From Bacteroidales bacterium (GTDB lineage: Bacteria; Bacteroidota; Bacteroidia; Bacteroidales; ML635J-15), in assembly GCA_016937855.1 (NCBI GenBank), contig JAFGVU010000039.1, positions 1-35,515 on the forward strand: DNA of 35,515 bases, in the 5' to 3' direction. Below, in pieces: positions 25,459 through 33,659 of this stretch. The translations under genes were made by a program, and so were the position numbers. How positions within the stretch are numbered: the stretch's first letter is position 1; the number at the start of each line of letters is the position of its first letter. The notes under the pieces are model-generated. The model saw only the letters and a program-made list of their open reading frames with translations. It was not told the origin of the DNA and did not search any database.

Positions 25459-26979
25459 TTAAATTTTATATCCAATGCTTTCAAGGTTTTTTCTAATTCT
25501 GTTTTCTAATTCCGAGCTTTGTTGAAATTGTTCAGCCAGTTTTTCGGTTAATTCAGTCATTTTTTCATCAAATGGAATTCCGTCGTCTTCGATTTCTTCG
25601 TTACCAACATACCTTCCGGGAGTTAATACAAAATTATTTGCTTCGACTTCAGTAATTGAAGCAGATTTACAAAATCCAGCAATATCTTCATATTTGTTTT
25701 TGTCGGTTCTCCAAAGATGATAGGTTTCGGAAATTGAATTAATGTCATTATCGGTTAAGACACGATGCTTGCGATCAACCATTTCGCCCATTTTACGGGC
25801 ATCAATAAACAATATCTCGTTGCTACGGTCTCGATACTTTCCGTTTGTTTTATTCCTTGCCAAAAACCACAAACAAGCAGGTATCTGAGTATTAAAAAAC
25901 AGTTGAGAGGGCAGAGCAACCATGCAATCAATCAATCCAGCCTGAATCATATTCTTACGAATTTCTCCTTCGTTTCCTGAATTGGTGGTCATACTTCCAT
26001 TTGCCAAAACAATTCCTGCAGTTCCGTTAGGGCTGAGTTTATTAATAAACAACTGCAACCAGGCATAGTTAGCATTTCCGGTTGGGGGAATTCCGTATCG
26101 CCATAAAGGACTATCCTGTAGTTGTTCGCCACCCCAATCGCTTATGTTAAAAGGTGGATTTACTAAAATATAATCAGCTTTAAGGTCTTTGTGTTTATCG
26201 TTTTGAAATGTATCACCCAACTCGATTTTAGCATCTATGCCACGTATAGCAAGATTCATTTTGCACAAGCGGTGTGTTGTTGGATTACTTTCTTGTCCGT
26301 AAACAGCGATATCTCCAATTTTTCCACCATGGGCATCAATAAATTTTTCACTTTGAACAAACATTCCACCACTACCACAGCAACCGTCATAAATTCGTCC
26401 GCTGTATGGTTCAAGCATCTCAACTAAAAGTTTCACAATGCTTTCCGGAGTATAAAACTGACCTCCTTTTTTACCTTCGGCATCGGCAAATTGGCCTAAA
26501 AAATATTCATAAACTCTTCCTAATAAATCTTTGCTTTTATGTCCTTCTTCACGGAATCCAATATTTCCGATTAAATCGACTAATTCACCAAGACGCTTTT
26601 TATCTAGTGAAGGACGTGCATAATCTTTAGGAAGTACTCCTTTTAAAGATGCATTTTCTTTTTCGATGGCATCCATTGCATCGTCAATGTCTTTTCCTAT
26701 TGTTGGTTGCTTTGCTCTTTCATGCTGCAAATAATCCCATCTGGCTTTAACCGGAACATAGAAAATGTTTTCTGCCAAATATTCATCTTTATCTTCAGCA
26801 TCAGAAAACTCATCAGCAGAAAGCTTCTCAAATAAATCTTTGAAAGAATCTGAAATGTATTTCAAGAAAATGAGTCCCAGAACAACATGCTTATATTCAG
26901 CAGCATCCATATTGCTACGGAGTTTATCGGCTGCAAGCCAAAGAGTTTTTTCAAGTGTTTGTTCAGTATCTTTTGCCAT
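25459..26979 (-). CDS. hsdM: Type I restriction-modification DNA methyltransferase subunit M
   Basis: The 506-residue protein has all main HsdM signatures. It has an N-terminal helical domain ([20 protein letters not shown]), then [10 protein letters not shown] (174-182), the S-adenosylmethionine-binding motif DGCCGSGGM (198-206) and the catalytic NPPFN (274-278) for N6-adenine methylation. It is the first gene of a nine-gene operon and is preceded by a strong promoter. Methylation protects the host and the element from the linked HsdR. It is complete, with no frameshift. Confidence 0.96.
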   Translation of the reverse strand: MAKDTEQTLEKTLWLAADKLRSNMDAAEYKHVVLGLIFLKYISDSFKDLFEKLSADEFSDAEDKDEYLAENIFYVPVKARWDYLQHERAKQPTIGKDIDDAMDAIEKENASLKGVLPKDYARPSLDKKRLGELVDLIGNIGFREEGHKSKDLLGRVYEYFLGQFADAEGKKGGQFYTPESIVKLLVEMLEPYSGRIYDGCCGSGGMFVQSEKFIDAHGGKIGDIAVYGQESNPTTHRLCKMNLAIRGIDAKIELGDTFQNDKHKDLKADYILVNPPFNISDWGGEQLQDSPLWRYGIPPTGNANYAWLQLFINKLSPNGTAGIVLANGSMTTNSGNEGEIRKNMIQAGLIDCMVALPSQLFFNTQIPACLWFLARNKTNGKYRDRSNEILFIDARKMGEMVDRKHRVLTDNDINSISETYHLWRTDKNKYEDIAGFCKSASITEVEANNFVLTPGRYVGNEEIEDDGIPFDEKMTELTEKLAEQFQQSSELENRIRKNLESIGYKI

Positions 26980-27023
26980 TTTTATATTTCAGATAAGGAA
27001 TTTCAATAATTTAATTTGATTTC

Positions 27024-27054
27024 CAAAATTACTAATTATCCCAATAAAGCCAAA
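27024..27054 (-). promoter_or_regulatory. Bacteroidota-type promoter of the hsdM operon
   Basis: On the minus strand: TTTG, 19 bases, TAATTTTG, a full match to TTTG / TAnnTTTG. The -7 element ends 45 bp before the hsdM ATG. This is the only strong promoter seen for the whole run of nine genes down to 13259. Confidence 0.65.
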
Positions 27055-27552
27055 TTTATTATTATCAATTAATTTAAATTCAATACATTTCTTTGGATAA
27101 ATTAGAACTTCATGAAATAATTAGAGTTTTATAATTTCATAAACTTTTTTTAATAAAAACTTTTTTTTTGATTTTCCACCTACTACTTACTATTTAATAG
27201 CTAACACATTGATTATCTATGTATTAACTTTTGTTGTAGGTAAAAAAAGACCTTACTCATTTTACTACTTTGGTATCTTTTTAAACTTTGTTGTAATTTG
27301 TAGTACAATAAAAAATTATATTTACTACACTATCTCCCTTTAATTGCATAAGATACAGAGGTCTGTAGTGATGTAGTAAGTGGTTTTTGCATTTTTTGGT
27401 ATTTTTTTACATTTTCGTTTTTTTGATGAAAATTATTGTATAGCTTTACGAATTAAAATAATTGTAACAGGACAAATTATCAATATTTTGTTAAAATAGT
27501 GAACTAGGTAAATATATAAACGAGTTGTGCTTATTGTAAAGAAAGAGCCTGC
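27055..27552. other. Divergent intergenic region with ACTAC/GTAGT motifs
   Basis: No gene is present. The region separates the minus-strand hsdM operon from the plus-strand HEPN-like gene. It holds many ACTAC or GTAGT motifs (about 27178-27380). It also has a 46-bp block at 27364-27409 (TGTAGTGATGTAGTA, 13 bases, then TTTTTTGGTATTTTTTTA) that recurs with the same internal spacing at 33987-34032. It is very AT-rich. Probable roles are operator, shared promoter or origin sequence. Confidence 0.5.
27364..27409 (+). repeat. 46-bp direct repeat, copy 1
   Basis: TGTAGTGATGTAGTA at 27364-27378 and TTTTTTGGTATTTTTTTA at 27392-27409 are identical to bases at 33987-34001 and 34015-34032, with 13 differing bases between the two parts in each copy. 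Both copies lie 140-165 bp upstream of a plus-strand gene in a divergent intergenic region. Confidence 0.65.
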
Positions 27553-28359
27553 ATGATTTTTAAGTATGAAGCATATAATTATTTATTAGCAGAATTAGGG
27601 CGACTAGATTATGTCGTTGAAATTTCTGAAATATCGGTTAAAGATTTCTTAAAGAAAATGGACCAATCCAATGACCCTGGGTCATATTTGAAGGAGAAAT
27701 CTAATGAATTTGGAATTATGGTTTCTTTTGACCCATCAAATAATTATTATAATCAAATTGCTCTTGGAAATATTTCAAATGTCTACCATTTAGGTGAAAC
27801 TTTCTTTTATGAGCTACAAGCTGAATTTAATAGCATATCTAATGAAGACTGGAAATTTGAACAAGGAAAAACAAAATTAGACCAAGTTATTTCTTTCTTG
27901 AAGGGGTTAAACAGAATTAATAATACTGATCAAATAGATGATTATTTAATCAATATTTTTGCTTATTATCATCAATTAAGAGTATATTTTTCACACAAGA
28001 AGACCACTTCAAAAGGTGAAATACATAGCAAATACGAAAATGCTATAAAGCACTTTGACATAGAATTAATGAAACGATATAAAGTTAAAAACTCACCCAA
28101 AAAGCTACAAGAAATTGATTTTGAAGATTATTTCTTATTTACTCAAATAACAAAAGATTTAGCTTTAAAAATTAGTTCTATTGGATATCCTAAACCAAAA
28201 GGATTAGCAGATTTGAAAGAAATAAGACGAATGAAGAAATTTAAAGACAATAGTGTAAGGTTAAATAAATCAATTGAAAATGCATTAATTACAAAATATA
28301 GCTTCATAAAAGAAAATGATTCTGACACTTTAGTTGAACAAATAATTAGCCACATTTAA
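27553..28359 (+). CDS. Protein with HEPN-type RxxxxH motif
   Basis: The 268-residue protein matches no named family. Residues 128-150 read DDYLINIFAYYHQLRVYFSH, with Arg143-x4-His148. This is the arrangement found at the RNase site of HEPN domains, set in a predicted long helix and preceded by another helix. A purine-rich AAAGAAAGAG precedes the ATG. HEPN proteins often act as ribonuclease toxins or defence effectors. The stop codon is only three bases before a tRNA-like RNA, and a second RxxxxH protein follows. The three may form one transcript. Nuclease function is an inference from a short motif. Confidence 0.6.
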   Translation: MIFKYEAYNYLLAELGRLDYVVEISEISVKDFLKKMDQSNDPGSYLKEKSNEFGIMVSFDPSNNYYNQIALGNISNVYHLGETFFYELQAEFNSISNEDWKFEQGKTKLDQVISFLKGLNRINNTDQIDDYLINIFAYYHQLRVYFSHKKTTSKGEIHSKYENAIKHFDIELMKRYKVKNSPKKLQEIDFEDYFLFTQITKDLALKISSIGYPKPKGLADLKEIRRMKKFKDNSVRLNKSIENALITKYSFIKENDSDTLVEQIISHI

Positions 28360-28362
28360 AAA

Positions 28363-28460
28363 GGGCATTTCGTCTAGCGGTCTAGGACGTCCGAAGCCAC
28401 ATTGAAATCTTGGTTTCAAGGTGATTTCGGGAAACGGGAGTTCGAATCTTCCAATGCTCA
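28363..28460 (+). tRNA. tRNA-Glu-like RNA with expanded anticodon arm
   Basis: Acceptor, D and T arms are intact. The acceptor GGGCATT pairs over 7 bp with AATGCTC, with discriminator A. The D arm GTCTAGCGGTCTAGGAC has the tRNA-Glu pattern. The T arm is GGGAG-TTCGAAT-CTTCC. A 4-base variable loop (AAAC) also fits tRNA-Glu. The anticodon arm is 42 bases instead of 17: outer stem TCCGAA/TTCGGG, inner CAC/GTG, then TTGAAA/TTTCAA closed by TCTTGG. Thus a nearly continuous hairpin replaces the 7-base loop and no anticodon is exposed. The total is 98 bases; CCA is not encoded. It is either a specialised tRNA mimic or a tRNA gene with an insertion. It lies between two genes for RxxxxH proteins. Confidence 0.6.
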
Positions 28461-28478
28461 CGACTAAAATATTTATTA

Positions 28479-29417
28479 TTGGACGAGTTTAAAATACATA
28501 TTGAAAGAATGCTCAAACCTTATCTGGAAATCGCAAAGATAACCGAACCGATTAGGAAAGTTCAAGAACAGTGGACGAACCAAGCAAGAGTTTTCCAAAA
28601 AGAAATTGAGCCAACTTTGGAACTTCAAAAAAATCTTGCTGAACCATTAAAAAACCTTCAAAATTCCTTTGAGAATATTAGTAAGATTTATGGTTATATG
28701 CCTAAATTAGATAATCCATTTTTGAAGCAATTAGAAGCCTTCAAAGAGATTGGAGAAAGACTTAAAGAATATACAAAAAGAATACCAGAACAATTTTTAA
28801 TAATAGCACAACATGGTTGGTTTATTGACTTGGATAGTGAGTTGGATTTTGCTTCACTAGTTGCTCATAGCATACAAGAAGGGAAAGTTCATAAAGCAAA
28901 TGAAATACTGGTAGATTATTATAAAACAAATTTTGAAAGAATTTTTAAAACCTTGATTAAAAGGCATTATAACAGAAAAGAAATTTTTGAAAGCATAAAA
29001 GAATCCTATGAGGAAAGTAATCATATTCTTTTAATTCCGGCTGTTCTAACGCAAGTTGATGGTATTTGTTTTGACTTTACAAAAAAGAAGTTTTTTATAA
29101 AAGAGAAAAAGAAAGAGAAATATAAGTATTTACCTGAAGTAATAGTAGTATTAGAAGAATCGGCTAGAAATTTCTCGGAGTTATACTTGTCTCCACTTCA
29201 AAATCAGACACCGATTATGGCAAGACAACAAGATATTAATAAATTCCCTTGCAAATTAAACCGACACGAAATCTTACATGGAATAAGCACAGATTACGGA
29301 AATGAGATCAATAGTTTAAAAGTAATTTCGCTTCTAAAATATGTTTCAGATTTGCTGACAGACCTTGATAATAAATCACTAAGCAATATAGCAGGCTTTG
29401 GCACAATTGCGGACTAA
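28479..29417 (+). CDS. Unknown protein with NRHEILHG motif (HEPN-like)
   Basis: The frame opens with TTG at 28479; an in-frame ATG at 28509 preceded by GAAAGA is an alternative start. The N-terminal 100 residues are helical and Glu/Lys/Gln rich (coiled-coil type). The C-terminal half contains IPAVLTQVDGI (about 186-196) and LNRHEILHGISTDYG (260-274). Arg262-x4-His267 again gives the RxxxxH arrangement. I recall proteins ending in 'NRHxILHG...YGTxxNSLKxxxLL' as a widespread uncharacterised family. No membrane segment is present. The gene follows the tRNA-like RNA by about 18 bp and is probably co-transcribed with it. Confidence 0.6.
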   Translation: MDEFKIHIERMLKPYLEIAKITEPIRKVQEQWTNQARVFQKEIEPTLELQKNLAEPLKNLQNSFENISKIYGYMPKLDNPFLKQLEAFKEIGERLKEYTKRIPEQFLIIAQHGWFIDLDSELDFASLVAHSIQEGKVHKANEILVDYYKTNFERIFKTLIKRHYNRKEIFESIKESYEESNHILLIPAVLTQVDGICFDFTKKKFFIKEKKKEKYKYLPEVIVVLEESARNFSELYLSPLQNQTPIMARQQDINKFPCKLNRHEILHGISTDYGNEINSLKVISLLKYVSDLLTDLDNKSLSNIAGFGTIAD

Positions 29418-29511
29418 AAAGTGGCTAAAACATTCGAATATTTTATAATTTTGCCCCTAGCTTTAAACATTTGCAGTTGAAAAACCCGCCACTATTGCCA
29501 AGCCACAACCG

Positions 29512-29856
29512 TCAAATCAACTCCCTCACAATCTCCCACACCTCACCATTAGGATTATTCTTTACCGCTTCGGCAACTTTTATGGTATTGATTTCTTGGA
29601 AGTATTTTGAACTATACACATTTTTTGAATTATAATTTAAGTTTTTTACTCTACTTTCATCAGCATCTAATTTGGAGTTGTGCTCTTGAAGGAGTTTTAC
29701 AAAAATTCTTAATATAGTATTTGCATCTTCAAGCCCGGGCTTTTTTATTTTGCTAAATAAGTCTTCGCTGTTCCAATATACCTTTTTCCTGCATATTCGC
29801 TCAATAGCTATAGCTCTCATTACTCTAAATTTTTTATATTCTATATCTTCTGTCAT
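29512..29856 (-). CDS. Small protein of unknown function downstream of the VapE-like gene
   Basis: This is a 114-residue protein, mostly helical and basic in the first half (KKFRVMRAIAIERICRKKVYW), with no recognised motif, signal or membrane segment. It lies in the same direction as the VapE-like gene but is separated from it by a strong terminator hairpin, so it may have its own promoter or depend on read-through. It converges with the plus-strand RxxxxH gene. Confidence 0.5.
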   Translation of the reverse strand: MTEDIEYKKFRVMRAIAIERICRKKVYWNSEDLFSKIKKPGLEDANTILRIFVKLLQEHNSKLDADESRVKNLNYNSKNVYSSKYFQEINTIKVAEAVKNNPNGEVWEIVRELI

Positions 29857-29873
29857 TTTTTCATAATTTTTAA

Positions 29874-29911
29874 AAAAAGGCTACTGTAATTCCAATTGCA
29901 GCAGCCTTTTT
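29874..29911. terminator. Bidirectional terminator hairpin
   Basis: AAAAAGGCT pairs with AGCCTTTTT. A second inner stem (CTG / CAG, then AATT / AATT) lies between. T-runs are present on both strands. It begins 10 bp after the stop of the VapE-like gene. Confidence 0.8.
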
Positions 29912-29920
29912 AGATTATTT

Positions 29921-31957
29921 TTACTTATCTATTAAACATCTAACATAATACCCATATACCGGCATACTATTCTCTGCTCTCTTCGAAACCCTCTCAAACC
30001 CTAAAAACCTTAATTCCTTTCCAATCTTTATTGGACTTAAATTGATTGAAGTTCGCTCCGAAATGTATTCAAGAAGATCTGTTGCAGTTTTAAATTCGCC
30101 GTTTTTTTCATCTGCAGGTGCAAAGAATTTCATTACTAAGTCGCGTTCCGGTGTTGAGACCTGGTACTTTTTGTTGATGTAATCGTTTTCTTTGATTTCG
30201 TCCGGAGTTAATTCAAACTCAAATTTAACTTTTGTAAGTAAATGATATGCTTGAGACCAAACATCATCAATATCAATTTCGTTGGTATAGTTCCAATCTA
30301 TGCTTTCAATCTCGAAACATAACCATCGTACTGATCCGTTTTCATCAGTAAGGAATTCCCATCTATCTGTGGATCCTATAAAACTCGCACGCCTTGAATG
30401 TACTGTTGGTCGCTTATCATAAGTTAACCTGGCTTTTACCTTGTCCTTTGAAAACATCGATTTAAAGGCATTTATCTCAGCTTTATCAGCTTGTGATAGC
30501 TCATCCAGATTAATAAGAAAATTCTCTGTTATTGCAATCATACTGTCCTTGTCCGTTGATATGCTTTCGGTAATGTAATCTTTAAGGTCCGTCGGACATA
30601 AAAAACGGCAAAATGTTGATTTTCCACTATTCTGTTTCGTACTTACTAAAACAAATGCCTGTTTATTAAAATAATGATCGTCTATTGCTGTTTTTACAGC
30701 TCTGACAAGCCACTTTTTGAAATGCTTCTCAAGTCGTTCTCTGTCATTGGTAATCAAAAACGATGTGAGCTTCAAAATGTAATCAGTACTGCCATCCCAT
30801 TCCGGAAGACTTTCAAAATATTTTCGAAAAACATGGTATCTCTGAACAAAATCAGACTTCAATAATGCTATCAAATGGTTGAGACTTATGTTTATATTGT
30901 CCTTTTGTAACTGGATAAACATATTGTTTTCATTCATCTCAAGCCATTCGGGATCGTCCTTTTTCTTGTACTCAAACTTATTGCTGATTACATTATATCG
31001 CAAATCGAAATTCTTACTTAAATAATCTTCTGTGATAATAAATTTATTCGAAGTGATTTTTGAATTTCTATCTGATTTATCAGGCACATTTGCCAAACTG
31101 CTATCATCATTGATTCGCTTATTCATGCTACGGATAACAATGCCATACTGTTTTGCAATATGAAATAATGTCTTGATGCTAATTCCACTATTGTTGTTTT
31201 TTAGACATTTATTGTATTGATCGTTGCAATTATCAGCACTATAGTCTTGATTATATTTACTTATCTCATGATAATAGTTCCGTCCGGATTCTCCGAACTC
31301 GCTCTCGAGTGCAAATCCAATCTTAAGCCATTCTTCGTAATTTGAAGTAATATCAATTCTTTTCCCATCAATTTGCTCGATAAGCTTTTCAACATCGTTT
31401 TTCATAATCTTCTCAGGATTGATCTTGAATATTTCGCAATTTGAATTATAGTAAAGATTGGGATCGTTTGACACAAAACATAACCTGGTAACATCTTTAC
31501 CTGAAGGATCGATTTTTACTCCGGTAATCTTTTCATAATATGATTGTGCTCGTAAAAATGCCTCTCGATGTTTTGTTACGCTGTTATCTGTACGAACCAA
31601 AATCTTAATCCCTTTTCCACTGGGACTTTCAAAACAGGCAAATGTAAACTTACATGACTCTGCTTTTTTCCGAACATCTGCGATGTTTTCAATTTTATCA
31701 ATATCCAGAATTATAATCCTGGAATATTCTTGCAAAAGATTTGATTTTCTACCTCCATTAAACATTCCGGAGGGAGTAAAAGCCGGCAAGGACTTTTTCC
31801 TTGCCGTATATTCACTTATTCTCTCTTCAGCAACAAGTTGTCTGAGACTATCAATGTGATGCTTAAACTTTCCTGTCCTAATCAATTCAAGAATTATCTC
31901 AATAGGCTTATTTGCAATAATCCTATTAAAATTCTCGAATATGCTAACTTCTGTCAT
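29921..31957 (-). CDS. BT4734-like primase fused to VapE/VirE helicase-like domain
   Basis: Residues 50-180 form a BT4734/VirE_N-type primase-polymerase domain, with the catalytic-type motif IIILDIDKI (81-89), SPSGKGIKI (111-119) and the later VTRLCFVS. A middle helical PriCT-like part (about 185-275) is followed by the VapE-type P-loop domain (about 365-640). The Walker A is KQNSGKST (441-448) and an acidic NFLINLDEL is likely Walker B. This combination is the standard replication-initiation protein of Bacteroidota prophages and satellites. A strong AAGGAGG precedes the ATG and overlaps the stop of the HTH gene. It is followed by a terminator. It probably acts at the repeat array at 32366-32639. 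Confidence 0.85.
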   Translation of the reverse strand: MTEVSIFENFNRIIANKPIEIILELIRTGKFKHHIDSLRQLVAEERISEYTARKKSLPAFTPSGMFNGGRKSNLLQEYSRIIILDIDKIENIADVRKKAESCKFTFACFESPSGKGIKILVRTDNSVTKHREAFLRAQSYYEKITGVKIDPSGKDVTRLCFVSNDPNLYYNSNCEIFKINPEKIMKNDVEKLIEQIDGKRIDITSNYEEWLKIGFALESEFGESGRNYYHEISKYNQDYSADNCNDQYNKCLKNNNSGISIKTLFHIAKQYGIVIRSMNKRINDDSSLANVPDKSDRNSKITSNKFIITEDYLSKNFDLRYNVISNKFEYKKKDDPEWLEMNENNMFIQLQKDNINISLNHLIALLKSDFVQRYHVFRKYFESLPEWDGSTDYILKLTSFLITNDRERLEKHFKKWLVRAVKTAIDDHYFNKQAFVLVSTKQNSGKSTFCRFLCPTDLKDYITESISTDKDSMIAITENFLINLDELSQADKAEINAFKSMFSKDKVKARLTYDKRPTVHSRRASFIGSTDRWEFLTDENGSVRWLCFEIESIDWNYTNEIDIDDVWSQAYHLLTKVKFEFELTPDEIKENDYINKKYQVSTPERDLVMKFFAPADEKNGEFKTATDLLEYISERTSINLSPIKIGKELRFLGFERVSKRAENSMPVYGYYVRCLIDK

Positions 31958-31969
31958 AATTGGTCCTCC

Positions 31970-32260
31970 TTAAAAACTTTGAACTTTTATGTAATTCTTT
32001 TTCAAAAATTTCTCTACATCACTTGCTTTGTAGTAAATTTTATTTCCTACTTGAGAAAAAGGTATTTTTCTTTCATCTCTATAAGCCTGTAATGTTCTTT
32101 TACTAATCTTTAATAGCAACAATATGTCCTGATTATCAAGCCAACGATCTGACAGTGGGGTTTGTGCGTCAACTTTAAGTTTTATAAATCTTTCCTCTAA
32201 ACTTTGTAATTTGTCCATAATTTGTTTGAAAGCTTCTGATTCAATTGTGATAACGTTCAT
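31970..32260 (-). CDS. Excisionase-like helix-turn-helix protein
   Basis: The 96-residue protein has an N-terminal coiled coil (AFKQIMDKLQSLEERFIKL) and a C-terminal winged HTH of the HTH_17/AlpA type. The HTH reads WLDNQDILLLLKISKRTLQA, followed by the wing IPFSQVGNKIYYKASDVEKFL. Such proteins act as excisionases or regulators in Bacteroidota elements. It is the first gene of an operon with the VapE-like gene (12-bp gap). Two palindromes just upstream could be its operators. Confidence 0.8.
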   Translation of the reverse strand: MNVITIESEAFKQIMDKLQSLEERFIKLKVDAQTPLSDRWLDNQDILLLLKISKRTLQAYRDERKIPFSQVGNKIYYKASDVEKFLKKNYIKVQSF

Positions 32261-32273
32261 AATAATTAGATTT

Positions 32274-32337
32274 AAAAATTAAACATTTGCCCTGGTATGG
32301 CCAATACCATTTTGGCATAATTGTTTGTTGCAACAAA
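32274..32337 (-). promoter_or_regulatory. Promoter and operator palindromes of the HTH-vapE operon
   Basis: On the minus strand: TTG, 20 bases, TAATTTTT (32274-32281), close to the TTTG / TAnnTTTG consensus. The palindrome TGGTATGGCCAATACCA (32293-32309) covers the -33 element. A perfect 14-bp palindrome TTTGTTGCAACAAA (32324-32337) lies just behind. This arrangement suits repression by the HTH protein encoded directly downstream. Confidence 0.45.
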
Positions 32338-32365
32338 ATCTATTGCAATATTATCGCACTAAAAA

Positions 32366-32639
32366 AGTCCCCGAAGTCCCCAAATGCAATTTTTTTCAAA
32401 AAAAGTTGTAATTCACTCTATATCAACAAATTAAGTGATTTTTGATAAAAAAAGTCCCCAAGATTTTTTTCGGGGACTTTTTTATTAGCTATATGTCTGA
32501 ATATCAATCTATTAAAAAATATTTTTTCAAAATTTTGAAAAAAAAACAAAAAAAGTCCCCGAGAAAAATGCAAAAGTCCCCGAGAAAAATCAAAAAGTCC
32601 CCGGAAATTTTGGGGACTTTTTACAAATTTTTGGGGACT
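32366..32639. repeat. Array of nine AGTCCCC motifs, candidate replication origin
   Basis: Six direct copies of AGTCCCC (starts 32366, 32375, 32453, 32554, 32575, 32596) and three inverted copies (32472, 32612, 32633) lie within 274 bp of very A/T-rich DNA. Most are framed by poly-A or poly-T. Three direct copies are spaced exactly 21 bp apart (AGTCCCCGAGAAAAAT units), as in iterons. Direct/inverted pairs also form hairpins with A/T flanks (32448-32483 and 32592-32622). It sits between the excisionase-like gene and an unknown 329-residue gene. It could be an origin, a terminator cluster or both. Confidence 0.7.
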
Positions 32640-32669
32640 TTTTTTAGCTGTTTTTTGGATAATAATACT

Positions 32670-33659
32670 TTAAAACGTCAATTTTTTTGATCCGCTTACT
32701 CTTTTGTCTTCTCGGCTATGTTTTAAACAGGTCTGAATAGTACCAATTTTTAATAAATTTCCATTCTTATCACAAACTATTTTACTCAGCAATTCTTCTA
32801 GCTTTTTCTGTTCAACTTCAATTGCTTTTTTTTCATCATCAGTTAGCATATTGATAGTTTCGTAAACTGCAGTTAAAAATTGATTTGTCTGAACATTTAA
32901 CTTCACAAAGGGCTCATTGCATAAATCTAGTTTTTCTTCAACTTTATACTTCTTTGGATAATCAGCTTTTGGTTCTATGAAAAGACTAAAATCTATGACA
33001 TCATAAAGATCTGCTTTTTCTTTGTACTTTTCCACATTCTTTTCCAGGAAGTATGAGCTGAACATCTTTCGCAAATAGGATAAAACGTTAATCATAAAAG
33101 CATTTATCATGATCACCATTAAAATTGCATTACGATTTTTAGTCTTTTGTATTTTAATGAGAACTAGCTTTGCATCATAGCAATATCTCTTAACAACCTG
33201 AATGTTTTTTTTCGCATAATGAGTTATTTGTTCATCACTATTACAATTATGCAAAATATACTTAGTTTTTACTTTTAGACGTTCAAATGAATCTCCTAAA
33301 ATCAATTTAAGCTTTTTACCTTTTTCACAATCAGGATCCGGAAGTGTTTTTATTTCATCCTCAAGGTGATAAACTTTTTTAGGAATAAGGATTATGCTGG
33401 TAATATTATCAAACACATTTGATTTAACTGTATAATCAAAATCTGATTTTGTGCGAAAGCCAAATTGCTTATATTTTATTTTTGCTACTTCTTTTTTGAC
33501 ATCCAGATCTAAACCTGGAAGTTGAATTTCTGCAGTACTAATTTTCTTTACTAAACTTAAAACATCATCATTCTCAAAATCCCCATTCTTTAAAAAATCG
33601 TTTTCTAAAATCTCCTTAAATACATCAACATCAATACTTCTGTACGCTTCGTAACTCAT
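32670..33659 (-). CDS. Unknown 329-residue protein beside the repeat array
   Basis: The protein is Lys/Asp/Leu rich, with one hydrophobic stretch (about 183-195, AILMVIMINAFMI) inside a helical region. A C-terminal segment reads KIGTIQTCLKHSREDKRVSG, which resembles the end of RteC-like proteins of Bacteroidota transposons, although the rest does not match by eye. It reads toward the AGTCCCC array, which lies immediately after its stop. A role in control of transfer or replication is a guess from its position. Confidence 0.55.
   Translation of the reverse strand: MSYEAYRSIDVDVFKEILENDFLKNGDFENDDVLSLVKKISTAEIQLPGLDLDVKKEVAKIKYKQFGFRTKSDFDYTVKSNVFDNITSIILIPKKVYHLEDEIKTLPDPDCEKGKKLKLILGDSFERLKVKTKYILHNCNSDEQITHYAKKNIQVVKRYCYDAKLVLIKIQKTKNRNAILMVIMINAFMINVLSYLRKMFSSYFLEKNVEKYKEKADLYDVIDFSLFIEPKADYPKKYKVEEKLDLCNEPFVKLNVQTNQFLTAVYETINMLTDDEKKAIEVEQKKLEELLSKIVCDKNGNLLKIGTIQTCLKHSREDKRVSGSKKLTF

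Noticed and set aside
32448-32483. Simple terminator for the 329-residue gene
   Set aside because: The hairpin would terminate well, but it is only one pair of a nine-copy motif array, so it is listed as part of the array instead.
32442-32690. Plus-strand open frame of 82 codons across the AGTCCCC array
   Set aside because: It is made of poly-Lys and the repeat motif (KKSPRK units), lies on repeats and hairpins, and has no ribosome binding site. It is a by-product of the array.
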